Source: Acidobacteriota bacterium
Lineage (GTDB): Bacteria; Acidobacteriota; Vicinamibacteria; Vicinamibacterales; UBA2999
Direction: 5' to 3'
NCBI GenBank assembly: GCA_947465645.1
Contig: CANIBQ010000069.1
Span: 1 to 26,193, forward strand
DNA length: 26,193 nt
The stretch's first letter is position 1. Each line of letters opens with the position of its first letter. Below, one piece after another: positions 20,126-26,193 of this stretch. Position numbers and translations under genes: made by a program. The notes beneath the pieces were generated by a model. It made no database searches. It saw only the letters and a list, made by a program, of their open reading frames with translations, and had not been told where the DNA came from.

Positions 20126-23100
20126 TGAACTACTCAGGCTTTAGGCTCTGGGCTGTAGGCTCTCGGAAGCGGGCTTTGTCCTTTCGGCTCGGGGCTCGTG
20201 GGTCGAGCCTTGCCTGCCCCGCGAAGCGGCGACGCGGGGTTGGGCTCGGCTTCTGGCTTGCTATTTGGGCTGTGACCCCTGCGCCTGTCTTCGCGCAGGT
20301 TGGGCAGCCGATTGTCGAAGTGGTCATCGAGCAGGAGGGGCGTCCGGTCGTCGATCGCCTGATCGCGAGCCTCATCGAGACTACGGTCGGCGAGCCGCTC
20401 TCGATGCACGAGGTGCGCGAGACCGTCACGCATCTCATGACCCTCAACCGATACGAAGACGTGCAGGCGCGTTCGGAGCCGGCAGCCGGCGGCGTCCGCG
20501 TGCGGTGGATGCTCTTTCCCCTGCATCCGGTGGATCGCGCTGAGGTCCGCGGAGAGCTCGGCGAGGCCGGCGATATCCACCGCATCATCACCGAGCGGTT
20601 CGGCAACGCGCCGTCCTCCGGACGGGCCGACGAGATCGCCGAGGCGGTTCGCGTGCTCTATCGCCAGAAGGGCTACCCCAGGGCGAACGTCACGGTCCGC
20701 ATCGAGGAATCCCACAACCCCGACCGCGCGACGATGGCCTTTGACATCGTGGCGGGTGGGCGCGCGACGATCGGCGCCGTCAACATCGACGAGGTTGACG
20801 CCCCCGATCGGGCCGTGGCACCGGGTTTCGAGGTCCGCATCGGGGCGCCGTACGACGAGGAAGCCGTGACGCGCGAGCTGCAGGAGTACGAAGACGCGCT
20901 GCGCAGCCGGGGCTTCTACGAAGCGCGCGCGACACACCTCGTCCGGTTCGAGCCAGACGGCAGCGCGACGGTCAACGTCTCGGTCGACCGCGGCCCCAAC
21001 GTCGTCGTCGCATTTGCCGGCGATCCGCTGCCCGAGTCAGACCGCGAACGTCTGGTGCCGGTGCGGAGCGAAGGATCGGTGGACGAAGACCTCCTCGAGG
21101 ATTCCAACTTCGCCATCGAGGAGTACCTTCGCGGCCGCGGCTACCGCAACGCGATGTCGGCCTACCTGCGGAACCCGGGGGACGGCCAGTTGAACATCAT
21201 CTTTACCGTCACGCGTGGACCGCGGTATGTCGTGGACGGGGCGCAGATCGCCGGGAACGCCTCGATCCCGGCGGCGGATCTCATGCAGTTGGTGCGCTTC
21301 GAGGCAGGCGATCCGTTCGTCCAGTCCACCGTCAATGGCGCGGTCGGCGCGATCAGGAACGCCTACCGGACGCGCGGCTTCACGAGCGCGAACGTGAGCG
21401 CGGCGCTGACCGACCTGCCGCCGGAGGGGGAGGGCGAGGATCGGCGCGTCCGGGTGCGGATCAACGTTGCCGAGGGCGCGAGAACCCTCGTCGGTTCGGT
21501 CGCCTTCACCGGCAACACCGTCACGAGCGAAGGCGAGCTGCGTGCGCGGATGACCACGACGCCTGGCCGCCCGTATTCCGAGATCGAGCTCGCCGCCGAC
21601 CGCGATCGCGTCGAGCTCGAGTACCGCAACCGCGGGTACGAGAGCGTGGTGATCGGCGCCGCCGCCGATCTCGCCGACGCCGGGACGCGCGCCGACGTCG
21701 CCATCTCGATCAGCGAGGGGCCTCAAATCGTCGTCGATCACGTCATCATCGTCGGCAACCAGAGGACGAGCACCGAAACCATCGAGCGCGAGCTGCTGGT
21801 GAAGGCGGGGCAGCCGCTGGGCTATTCGGCGCTGATCGAAAGCCAGCAGCGGCTGGCGGCGCTCGGGCTGTTTCGCCGCATCCGCATTGACCCGCTGCCC
21901 CACGGCAGCGAGCCCCGCCGCGACGTGCTCGTGCAGGTCGAGGAAGCGCCGCCGACGACGATTGGATACGGCGGCGGGATCGAGGGCGGGACGCGCCTGC
22001 GGCCGACGGGAGAGGGCGGCTCGGCGGAGGAGAAGTTCGAGGTCGCGCCGCGCGGATTTTTCGAGGTCGGGCGCCGCAACCTCTGGGGCAAGAATCGCTC
22101 GGTCAACCTGTTTACGCGCGTGAGTCTCCGCGCGCGCGACATCGTGCTGTCGTCGGGCGGCGTCCGCTTTCCGGAACCGGCGAAAGGGAGCGGCTACGGC
22201 TTCAACGAGTACCGCGTCTATGCGACGTTCCGCGAGCCGCGGATCTTCAACACCCCGGCCGACGTGCTGGTCACCGGCATCCTCGACCAGGCGATTCGAT
22301 CGAGCTTCAACTTCATCACGCGCGAGGCGCGCGCCGAGGCGGGGCTCCGGTTCACGCAGCGCTACAGCGCCGCCGGCCGCTATTCGTACCAGCACACCAA
22401 GCTGTTCGACCAGCGGTTCACCGAGGCGGAGAAACCGCTCATCGATCGCATCTTCCCGCAGGTGCGCATCTCGAAAGTGTCGACGTCGTTCATCCGGGAT
22501 ACGCGCGACGACCTGGTCGATCCGAGTGGCGGGACGTTCGCGATTGTCGATGCCGAGCTTGCCGCGCGCCTGATTGGCTCCGAGGTGGGGTTCGTGACCA
22601 CATTCGTCCAGACGTTCGGCTACTACCGCGTGCCGATGCAGCGGCGCACCATCCTCGCCTTCAGCGCCCGCCTCGGCGTTGCCAACGGATTTCCTCGCGC
22701 CGTTCCGACCATCCTTCCGAACGGGCAACCGGCGATCGGTGCCGACGGACGACCGATCGTCGAAGTGGTGGACGACCTGCCCGCGAGCGAGCGCTTCTTT
22801 GCCGGCGGCGACACGACCGTGCGCGGCTTCTCGCTCGACCGCCTCGGCACCGCCCAGACGATCAGCCCGACCGGCTTTCCCATCGGCGGTAACGGCGTCG
22901 TCATCCTCAACGGCGAGGTGCGCATGGCGCTCGCCGGTGCATTTGGCGGCGCCCTGTTCCTTGACGGAGGCAACGTCTTCTCGCGCGCAAACGCCATCGA
23001 CCCGAGCGAACTCCGGGGAGCCGCCGGCTTCGGCATCCGCTATCGCTCCCCCGTCGGCCCCATTCGCATCGACCTCGGGTTCAAGCTCGATCGCCGGGAG

Positions 23101-23163
23101 CTGTCGCCTGGACGGCTGGAACGGCGAAGCGTCCTTCACATCTCTCTTGGGCAGGCTTTTTAA
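20125..23163 (+). CDS. Omp85-family outer-membrane protein with seven POTRA domains (TamA/BamA-like)
   Basis: 1012 aa. The start ATG overlaps the tamB stop by 1 nt. The N-terminal 40 residues are odd (basic, repeat-encoded) and precede the hydrophobic core of the signal peptide at 41-58 (WLAIWAV...VFAQ). I count seven POTRA modules, at about 62-136, 137-216, 217-294, 294-370, 370-455, 456-536 and 537-610, most with the pattern of a glycine-containing first strand, a helix and RGY/RGF at the middle. The barrel covers about 612-1012, with the Omp85 lid motif TTVRGFSLDRLG and the terminal beta signal ending in Phe. TamA has three POTRAs and BamA five, so neither symbol is assigned. It should insert or support beta-barrel proteins with its TamB-like partner. 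Confidence 0.9.
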   Translation: MNYSGFRLWAVGSRKRALSFRLGARGSSLACPAKRRRGVGLGFWLAIWAVTPAPVFAQVGQPIVEVVIEQEGRPVVDRLIASLIETTVGEPLSMHEVRETVTHLMTLNRYEDVQARSEPAAGGVRVRWMLFPLHPVDRAEVRGELGEAGDIHRIITERFGNAPSSGRADEIAEAVRVLYRQKGYPRANVTVRIEESHNPDRATMAFDIVAGGRATIGAVNIDEVDAPDRAVAPGFEVRIGAPYDEEAVTRELQEYEDALRSRGFYEARATHLVRFEPDGSATVNVSVDRGPNVVVAFAGDPLPESDRERLVPVRSEGSVDEDLLEDSNFAIEEYLRGRGYRNAMSAYLRNPGDGQLNIIFTVTRGPRYVVDGAQIAGNASIPAADLMQLVRFEAGDPFVQSTVNGAVGAIRNAYRTRGFTSANVSAALTDLPPEGEGEDRRVRVRINVAEGARTLVGSVAFTGNTVTSEGELRARMTTTPGRPYSEIELAADRDRVELEYRNRGYESVVIGAAADLADAGTRADVAISISEGPQIVVDHVIIVGNQRTSTETIERELLVKAGQPLGYSALIESQQRLAALGLFRRIRIDPLPHGSEPRRDVLVQVEEAPPTTIGYGGGIEGGTRLRPTGEGGSAEEKFEVAPRGFFEVGRRNLWGKNRSVNLFTRVSLRARDIVLSSGGVRFPEPAKGSGYGFNEYRVYATFREPRIFNTPADVLVTGILDQAIRSSFNFITREARAEAGLRFTQRYSAAGRYSYQHTKLFDQRFTEAEKPLIDRIFPQVRISKVSTSFIRDTRDDLVDPSGGTFAIVDAELAARLIGSEVGFVTTFVQTFGYYRVPMQRRTILAFSARLGVANGFPRAVPTILPNGQPAIGADGRPIVEVVDDLPASERFFAGGDTTVRGFSLDRLGTAQTISPTGFPIGGNGVVILNGEVRMALAGAFGGALFLDGGNVFSRANAIDPSELRGAAGFGIRYRSPVGPIRIDLGFKLDRRELSPGRLERRSVLHISLGQAF
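20135..20239. repeat. Heptamer tandem repeat and two palindromes inside the signal-peptide coding region
   Basis: Four 7-nt units follow each other at 20135-20162 (CAGGCTT, TAGGCTC, TGGGCTG, TAGGCTC). They are followed by a palindrome GGCTCG-TGGGT-CGAGCC (20193-20209) and a second one CCCCGCG-N9-CGCGGGG (20217-20239). All lie between the ATG and the hydrophobic core of the Omp85 signal peptide and keep the frame open, so they encode an atypical long n-region. Confidence 0.55.
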
Positions 23164-23164
23164 G

Positions 23165-23905
23165 ATGGGCACGCTCTTTACTGAGACGGCACACCGAGGC
23201 ACCGAGGCACCGAGACTATTCAGGTCAAAAGGAATCTGGCCTCGGAGTCTCGGAGCCTCGGTGTGTCGTGGCAGTGAACTTCGTCGCAATTGGCTTGTTG
23301 TTGCGATTCTGATTGGGTGGCTGTCCCCGCTAAGCGCCCAGCAGCTACTGGAGAGGGTCGTTGCCCGTGTCGGCGGCTATGCCATCACGCTCACCGACGT
23401 GAACGCCGCCGTGGCGCTCGGCGTCGTCGAGGTGCCTCCGGGGCCGATGCAGGTGGCGGAGGCGACGCAGCAGTTGATCGACCGGCAGCTCGTGCGCTCG
23501 GAGGTCGCCAGGTTTGCGCCGCCGGAGCCGGAGGTTCCCGCCGTCGATCGCGAGGTGGCGACGATGAAGGAGCGCGCCGGCGCGGGGCTCGACGCGCTGA
23601 TGCAGGCCACTGGACTCGACGAAGCACGGCTCCGCGACATCGCGCGCGACACGCTGCGCATCCAGGCGTACCTCAATCAACGGTTCGGAGCGACGGTGCA
23701 GGTCAGCGACGAGGAGGTCGCGCTGTACTACCGCAACCACGCGAGCGAGTTCCAGCCGAACGGAACGCTCGTCCCGTACGACGAAGCAGAGCCCCTTGCG
23801 CGCCAGCGCGCGGCAGCCGCCCGCCGTGGAGCGACCATCGTGCAGTGGATGATCGACCTGCGTCAGCGGGTCGAAGTCGTAGAGCCTCGAGCCGCCGGCA
23901 ACTGA
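23165..23905 (+). CDS. SurA N-domain-like periplasmic chaperone without PPIase domain
   Basis: 246 aa from the ATG at 23165, one base after the Omp85 stop. A GTG at 23261 would give a more normal 28-residue signal peptide (MCRGSELRRNWLVVAILIGW...LSAQQ) and is a serious alternative, since the first 32 codons are made of a repeat hairpin. The mature part starts QQLLERVVARVGGYAITLTDVN, typical of SurA/PpiD N-domains, with helical segments AEATQQLIDRQLVRSEVARF and VSDEEVALYYRNHASEF. The parvulin domain is absent and the protein ends soon after. It follows tamB and the Omp85 gene, which fits a chaperone for outer-membrane proteins. Confidence 0.75.
   Translation: MGTLFTETAHRGTEAPRLFRSKGIWPRSLGASVCRGSELRRNWLVVAILIGWLSPLSAQQLLERVVARVGGYAITLTDVNAAVALGVVEVPPGPMQVAEATQQLIDRQLVRSEVARFAPPEPEVPAVDREVATMKERAGAGLDALMQATGLDEARLRDIARDTLRIQAYLNQRFGATVQVSDEEVALYYRNHASEFQPNGTLVPYDEAEPLARQRAAAARRGATIVQWMIDLRQRVEVVEPRAAGN
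23191..23264. repeat. Long inverted repeat of 8-nt CACCGAGG units
   Basis: The left arm 23191-23214 and right arm 23241-23264 pair at 21 of 24 positions around a 26-nt loop. Each arm is itself built of three 8-nt units (CACCGAGG on the left, CTCGGAGT/C on the right). The hairpin starts 27 nt after the Omp85 stop and could attenuate transcription or limit translation of the SurA-like gene; its right arm holds the alternative GTG start at 23261. Confidence 0.7.
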
Positions 23906-23933
23906 CAACCGACAACTGACAACTGACAACTGT
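23899..23933. repeat. Tandem heptamer repeat (CAACTGA)n, five units
   Basis: Five perfect or near-perfect 7-nt units run head to tail: CAACTGA, CAACCGA, CAACTGA, CAACTGA, CAACTGT. The first unit holds the stop codon of the SurA-like gene, and the last touches the stop codon of the helicase remnant on the other strand. The same family occurs in reverse orientation at 931-946. Confidence 0.8.
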
Positions 23934-24293
23934 TACTGTCCAGTGATCGCGACGCGCAGAATCGTCTTGAGCCAGGCGCACTGCTCGGTCGCGCGCTGCA
24001 CCGGCAGGAGCAGCGACAGGAGCCGCGCCTTGTTGGCCGCCCCCGCATACTCGCGCAGGGCCTGGCCGAGCGGCAGGTGCTGGGCCGACGCGGTCACGTA
24101 CTCCGCGCCGGTCATCGAGGGCGCAGCCGACGCAAGCGATTCGAGATCCTCGTGCGGAAGCGGCGGGATCTGGAGCCTGGCGCCGCGATCACCGATGTCC
24201 GGCAGGGTGCAGACCGTCGTCCCCCTGCGCGAGCAGCAAGCGGCCGCGGGGCGTGAGCACCGGGCTGAGCGGGGCGGAGGTTCCCGTCACCAT
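23933..24293 (-). pseudogene. SNF2-type DEAD/DEAH helicase remnant (frameshifted, internally deleted)
   Basis: An apparent start at 24293 reads VTGTSAPLSPVLTPRGRLLL, then meets a stop. Shifting frame near 24210 continues as VCTLPDIGDRGARLQIPPLP and then SAAPSMTGAEYVTASAQHLPLGQALREYAGAANKARLLSLLLPVQR. These parts resemble the N-terminal half of large SNF2-family helicases as I remember them (an LTPRGRLLL start, MTGAEYL, then AQHLPLGQALREYAG), but the segment between MTGAEY and AQHLPLG is missing and the ATPase domains are gone. The remnant ends in the heptamer repeat at 23933. So it is a decayed gene with at least one frameshift, one internal deletion and loss of the 3' part. Family name from memory; no search was made. 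Confidence 0.5.
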
Positions 24294-24335
24294 GCCGCCG
24301 GGTTCAGCAGCGAGATTGCGTGAAGAGCCCACGGC

Positions 24336-25148
24336 TCAGAGGAGAATCCGTGGGAAGGCTCCTCGGACACGACCAGCGTGGAAAAGGATGTCTCCGCCCG
24401 CGAGCGCGCGTCCGAGGTGCTCGGCGTCGCCAGTGAAGAGCTCGCCCTGCCGCGTGAGCACGCACGTCCCGATCTCGCTGACGGGCAGCTCTTTGACGAT
24501 GAGCCGCGCGGCGTCCAGCAGCGCGCGCCATCGCCTGGAAAGTTCGCCTGCGTCCGGAGGCGTGCCGGCGAACGCCAACGCGGCCACTTCGTCCGCTGAA
24601 TAGTGGCTCGAACGCGCGGCGTGCTCGAGAATCGCCGCCGGGCCGAACCCCGGATCCTTGCCACTGGCCGCCCACGCCATGTATCCCAACGGCTGGAAAT
24701 GCTCGCCGCAGTGAATCACGTCGACCCAGTCACGCACCTCGAGACGCCCCACGAGTGCCAGGACTTTGTTCGTGGCGAGATCGAATGGATGCAGCACGAG
24801 TCCAAACTCGGCATGTTGCATCAGCGGAAAGAAGCGGTAGGCGCTGTCGCGTGCCCATTCCACCCGAACCGACTCGCCAGCATGGCGCACTTCGGCCTCG
24901 ACGTAGGACGGCCGCTCCCGCGCGACGTGCACCTGCAAACCGTGCCGTTCGAGCAGGCGACGGTCCGCATCCCAGCTCGCGGCGACGGCTTCGTCGGTGT
25001 CGTGGAAGAGATCGATGTCGCGGGAGATGCGTGAACCGGCGATCAACTCGTTCAGCGCGGCCGCGCCGGCAACGTAGCTCTCGCCCGCGGCGATCCGATT
25101 GTCCGCTACGAGGCGGCAGAGTCGGCGCTGGAAGTCTGTGAGAGCCAT
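24336..25148 (-). CDS. Nucleotidyltransferase-fold protein (AbiEii-like toxin candidate)
   Basis: 270 aa. The N-terminal half fits a minimal nucleotidyltransferase fold: the strand-turn SYVAGAAALNELIAGSR with the Gly-Ala pair, then the acidic pair D44-I-D46 in SRDIDLFHD, and a possible third acidic residue in the strand SVRVEWARD near residue 96. The stretch HPFDLATNKVLALVGRLEVRDWVDVI matches the helical region typical of AbiEii/DUF1814-type proteins. In that family the proteins are toxins that transfer nucleotides to tRNA or other targets and are paired with a cognate antitoxin. The start overlaps the preceding 76-aa gene by 43 nt, consistent with a two-gene module. A short hairpin (24325-24337) overlaps its stop. 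Confidence 0.7.
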   Translation of the reverse strand: MALTDFQRRLCRLVADNRIAAGESYVAGAAALNELIAGSRISRDIDLFHDTDEAVAASWDADRRLLERHGLQVHVARERPSYVEAEVRHAGESVRVEWARDSAYRFFPLMQHAEFGLVLHPFDLATNKVLALVGRLEVRDWVDVIHCGEHFQPLGYMAWAASGKDPGFGPAAILEHAARSSHYSADEVAALAFAGTPPDAGELSRRWRALLDAARLIVKELPVSEIGTCVLTRQGELFTGDAEHLGRALAGGDILFHAGRVRGAFPRILL

Positions 25149-25336
25149 TGGCGGAGGGTCGCGGCTCTGACGTGAGCCCCGCGGTCACCGTAACGCTGCA
25201 CGTAGTCGAGAACCCGCAGCCGCTCCTCGTGCGTCGCCGGATAGTAGTCCGGACGCAGGAACCAGAGACACTGCGTGCGATAGTCGTCGACGAGGGCGCG
25301 AACGGCGTTGTCGAGGGTTCGGCTGACGACGACCAT
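25106..25336 (-). CDS. Small protein of unknown function, partner of the nucleotidyltransferase
   Basis: 76 aa, ATG at 25336 with TACAAT placed 6 nt upstream. The sequence is charged and predicted helical: VSRTLDNAVRALVDDYR, FLRPDYYPATHEERLRVLDYVQRYGDRGAHVRAATLRQWL. I do not recognise a named family. It precedes and overlaps the nucleotidyltransferase gene by 43 nt in the same direction, the order of many antitoxin-toxin pairs. The antitoxin role is inference from arrangement only; it could also be a substrate-binding or DNA-binding accessory subunit. Confidence 0.65.
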   Translation of the reverse strand: MVVVSRTLDNAVRALVDDYRTQCLWFLRPDYYPATHEERLRVLDYVQRYGDRGAHVRAATLRQWLSQTSSADSAAS

Positions 25337-25342
25337 GTCTCG

Positions 25343-25361
25343 ATTGTAGCCCCGCTGGGGC
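25343..25361 (-). promoter_or_regulatory. Leaderless -10 TACAAT with adjoining palindrome upstream of the two-gene module
   Basis: On the minus strand TACAAT (25348-25343) is followed by 6 nt and the ATG at 25336. Immediately upstream is a perfect 5-bp palindrome GCCCC-N3-GGGGC (25349-25361) overlapping the place a repressor would block RNA polymerase. Autoregulation by one of the two products is plausible but not shown. Confidence 0.45.
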
Positions 25362-25461
25362 AGGATCTCCGCTCACTCCTGGTCGAAGAACTTCAACGCC
25401 CTGAGGCCGTGTGTGGCCGCGCCGCCGGCTCTCAGCGCGGCCGCCAAGCCTCCATCGCGTA

Positions 25462-25507
25462 TGTGACGGAAACGCTACCGTGGGTTCGAGTCCCACTCTC
25501 TCCGCCA
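25462..25507 (+). tRNA. tRNA-Ser gene, 3' fragment only
   Basis: A T-arm GTGGG-TTCGAGT-CCCAC (25480-25496) is followed by the acceptor 3' strand TCTCTCC, the discriminator G and an encoded CCA (25505-25507). A long variable arm with a GAAA loop lies before it (about 25464-25479). The long variable arm and the CTCTCCG-CCA end are those of tRNA-Ser. The matching acceptor 5' strand (GGAGAGA), D-arm and anticodon are not found upstream, so this is a 3' piece, as is left at an attachment site by elements that integrate into tRNA genes. Confidence 0.55.
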
Positions 25508-25574
25508 TTCAACTCACATAACAAGCTGCAAAACAAGATACCTACACTGTCTATTCGTGCCTCCATACGGAAGC

Positions 25575-26041
25575 TGTCAATGACATTGAGACACCAAGGA
25601 CGAAGTAATTAGAGTTGCGTTCTTCGCCGGTGGGTTGATCCACACGGCGGTGGGCAGGTCTGCCGGCTGGGGCCGTCCTTTGACGAAGCGTTCGGGATGC
25701 GCCGCGTAGGCCGCCGCGAGGACGCGCTGCCGATGATCGCGCACGGCGGCCGCCTGGCCGAAGTGCACGGAGGCGGGCGTCAGAAAGCCCAGCCCGCTGT
25801 GACGGTGTGTCTGGTTGTACCAGGGGAAGAAGGCCTGCCCAAACGCGCGACCGTCCTCGATCGATCCGAAGCGCTCTGGAAACTGGGGGCAGTATTTGAG
25901 CGTTTTGAACTGGGCTTCCGAAAACGGATTGTCGTTCGAGACGTGGGGCCGGCTGCGCGTCTTGATGACGCCGAGATCCGCCAGGAGCAGCGCCACCGGC
26001 TTGCTCCGCATCGCGCTCCCGCTGATAGACCGTATCAGCGG
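25575..26041 (-). mobile_element. IS3-type insertion sequence remnant
   Basis: It contains the C-terminal third of an IS3-group transposase (25577-about 26020). One end at 25575 reads TGTCAATGACATTGAGACA, starting with the TG expected at IS3 termini; I see no matching end on the other side. The upstream half of the transposase and the left end are missing, and a short palindrome CTGATA-CGGTC-TATCAG (26025-26041) lies at the break. It is unlikely to be mobile by itself. Confidence 0.55.
25577..26020 (-). pseudogene. Transposase fragment (IS3 family, integrase-core C-terminus)
   Basis: An open frame to 26047 exists, but recognisable similarity begins only near GSAMRSKPVALLLADLG. Then follow TRSRPHVSNDNPFSEAQFK, in which the Glu is the last residue of the DDE catalytic triad, WYNQTHRHSGLGFLTPASVHFG (the conserved end of the rve core) and the C-terminal WINPP. 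The first two Asp residues and the N-terminal DNA-binding part are absent, so it is inactive. About 145 residues remain of the usual 280-350. Confidence 0.75.
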
Positions 26042-26043
26042 CC

Positions 26044-26169
26044 TCAACTGTTAACGGAAGGGCCGTTCTCAGACCCAGCGCCGGCGCGCGAGAGCACGCG
26101 GACGGCGTCAGCCGCGACGCCTGGGCCGATTCCGTCGCCGGGAATCACCGCGATCCGATGGCTCACCAC
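26044..26169 (-). pseudogene. Isocitrate/isopropylmalate-type dehydrogenase, N-terminal stub
   Basis: From a GTG at 26169 the frame reads VVSHRIAVIPGDGIGPGVAADAVRVLSRAG, the N-terminal motif (IAVIPGDGIGPGV) of the isocitrate/3-isopropylmalate/tartrate dehydrogenase family. Similarity is lost after about 32 residues and a stop follows at 26044, beside the transposase remnant. The family is usually about 330-370 aa, so the gene was cut here by the insertion or a later deletion. The start region lies inside the window; nothing upstream of 26170 can be assigned. Confidence 0.65.
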
Positions 26170-26193
26170 CGCAGTCTCATGGCGGGTCCGAAA

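Noticed and set aside
21037..23289. 750-codon minus-strand open frame
   Set aside because: Opposite the Omp85 gene, composition of an antisense shadow.
25373..25462. Minus-strand frame ending GLRALKFFDQE-stop, possibly the C-terminus of a lost protein
   Set aside because: Only about 30 plausible codons with no recognisable family; could be a remnant but cannot be supported.
25185..25508. Minus-strand frame beginning MAERVGLEPT
   Set aside because: This peptide is the familiar antisense translation of a tRNA-Ser 3' end, not a gene.

Overview
The window is GC-rich chromosomal DNA from a Gram-negative, double-membraned bacterium. Evidence for an outer membrane is a TamB-like protein, an Omp85 barrel protein, a SurA-like periplasmic protein and two lipoproteins. 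GTG and TTG starts are common, genes often overlap by 1-4 bases, and several short palindromic or 7/8-nt periodic repeats sit at gene borders. This style resembles Acidobacteriota (possibly the Vicinamibacteria), but that placement is an inference; there is no rRNA or other decisive marker here.

Layout. 1-1850: the tail of an ECF sigma factor, its overlapping zinc-finger anti-sigma factor (carrying an in-frame palindromic repeat insertion) and an exported protein of unknown function. 1900-4730: a lipoprotein, an APC-family amino-acid permease, and a convergent Tyr/Gly-rich PEGA-domain exported protein whose upstream region holds a strong sigma-54 (-24/-12) promoter match. 4729-6650: hslV-hslU. 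6838-9779: a GAF-AAA-Fis sigma-54 activator overlapping an LptM-like/fibronectin lipoprotein. 9815-15991: a small transaldolase, an acyl-CoA carboxylase beta subunit, a polytopic GT-C-like membrane protein, then separate biotin carboxylase and biotin carrier genes, so the alpha functions are split in two. 16013-23905: an outer-membrane biogenesis operon of a TamB-like protein, an Omp85 protein in which I count seven POTRA domains, and a SurA-N-like protein without a PPIase domain.

23900-26193 is a decayed accessory end: a frameshifted and internally deleted SNF2-type helicase remnant, a two-gene small protein/nucleotidyltransferase module (toxin-antitoxin-like), the 3' end only of a tRNA-Ser gene, a 5'-truncated IS3-type transposase and the N-terminal stub of an isocitrate/isopropylmalate-type dehydrogenase.

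The most notable points are: (1) a recurring promoter layout, a TAnnnT-like -10 hexamer exactly 6-7 nt before the start codon with no Shine-Dalgarno, at five genes, implying leaderless mRNAs; (2) a sigma-54 promoter next to a locally encoded sigma-54 activator; (3) the seven-POTRA Omp85 protein; (4) a set of TTCA-loop palindromes and 7- or 8-nt periodic repeats that have entered coding sequence at several genes; and (5) the tRNA-Ser 3' end beside transposase remains. All statements come from reading the sequence; no database search was possible.
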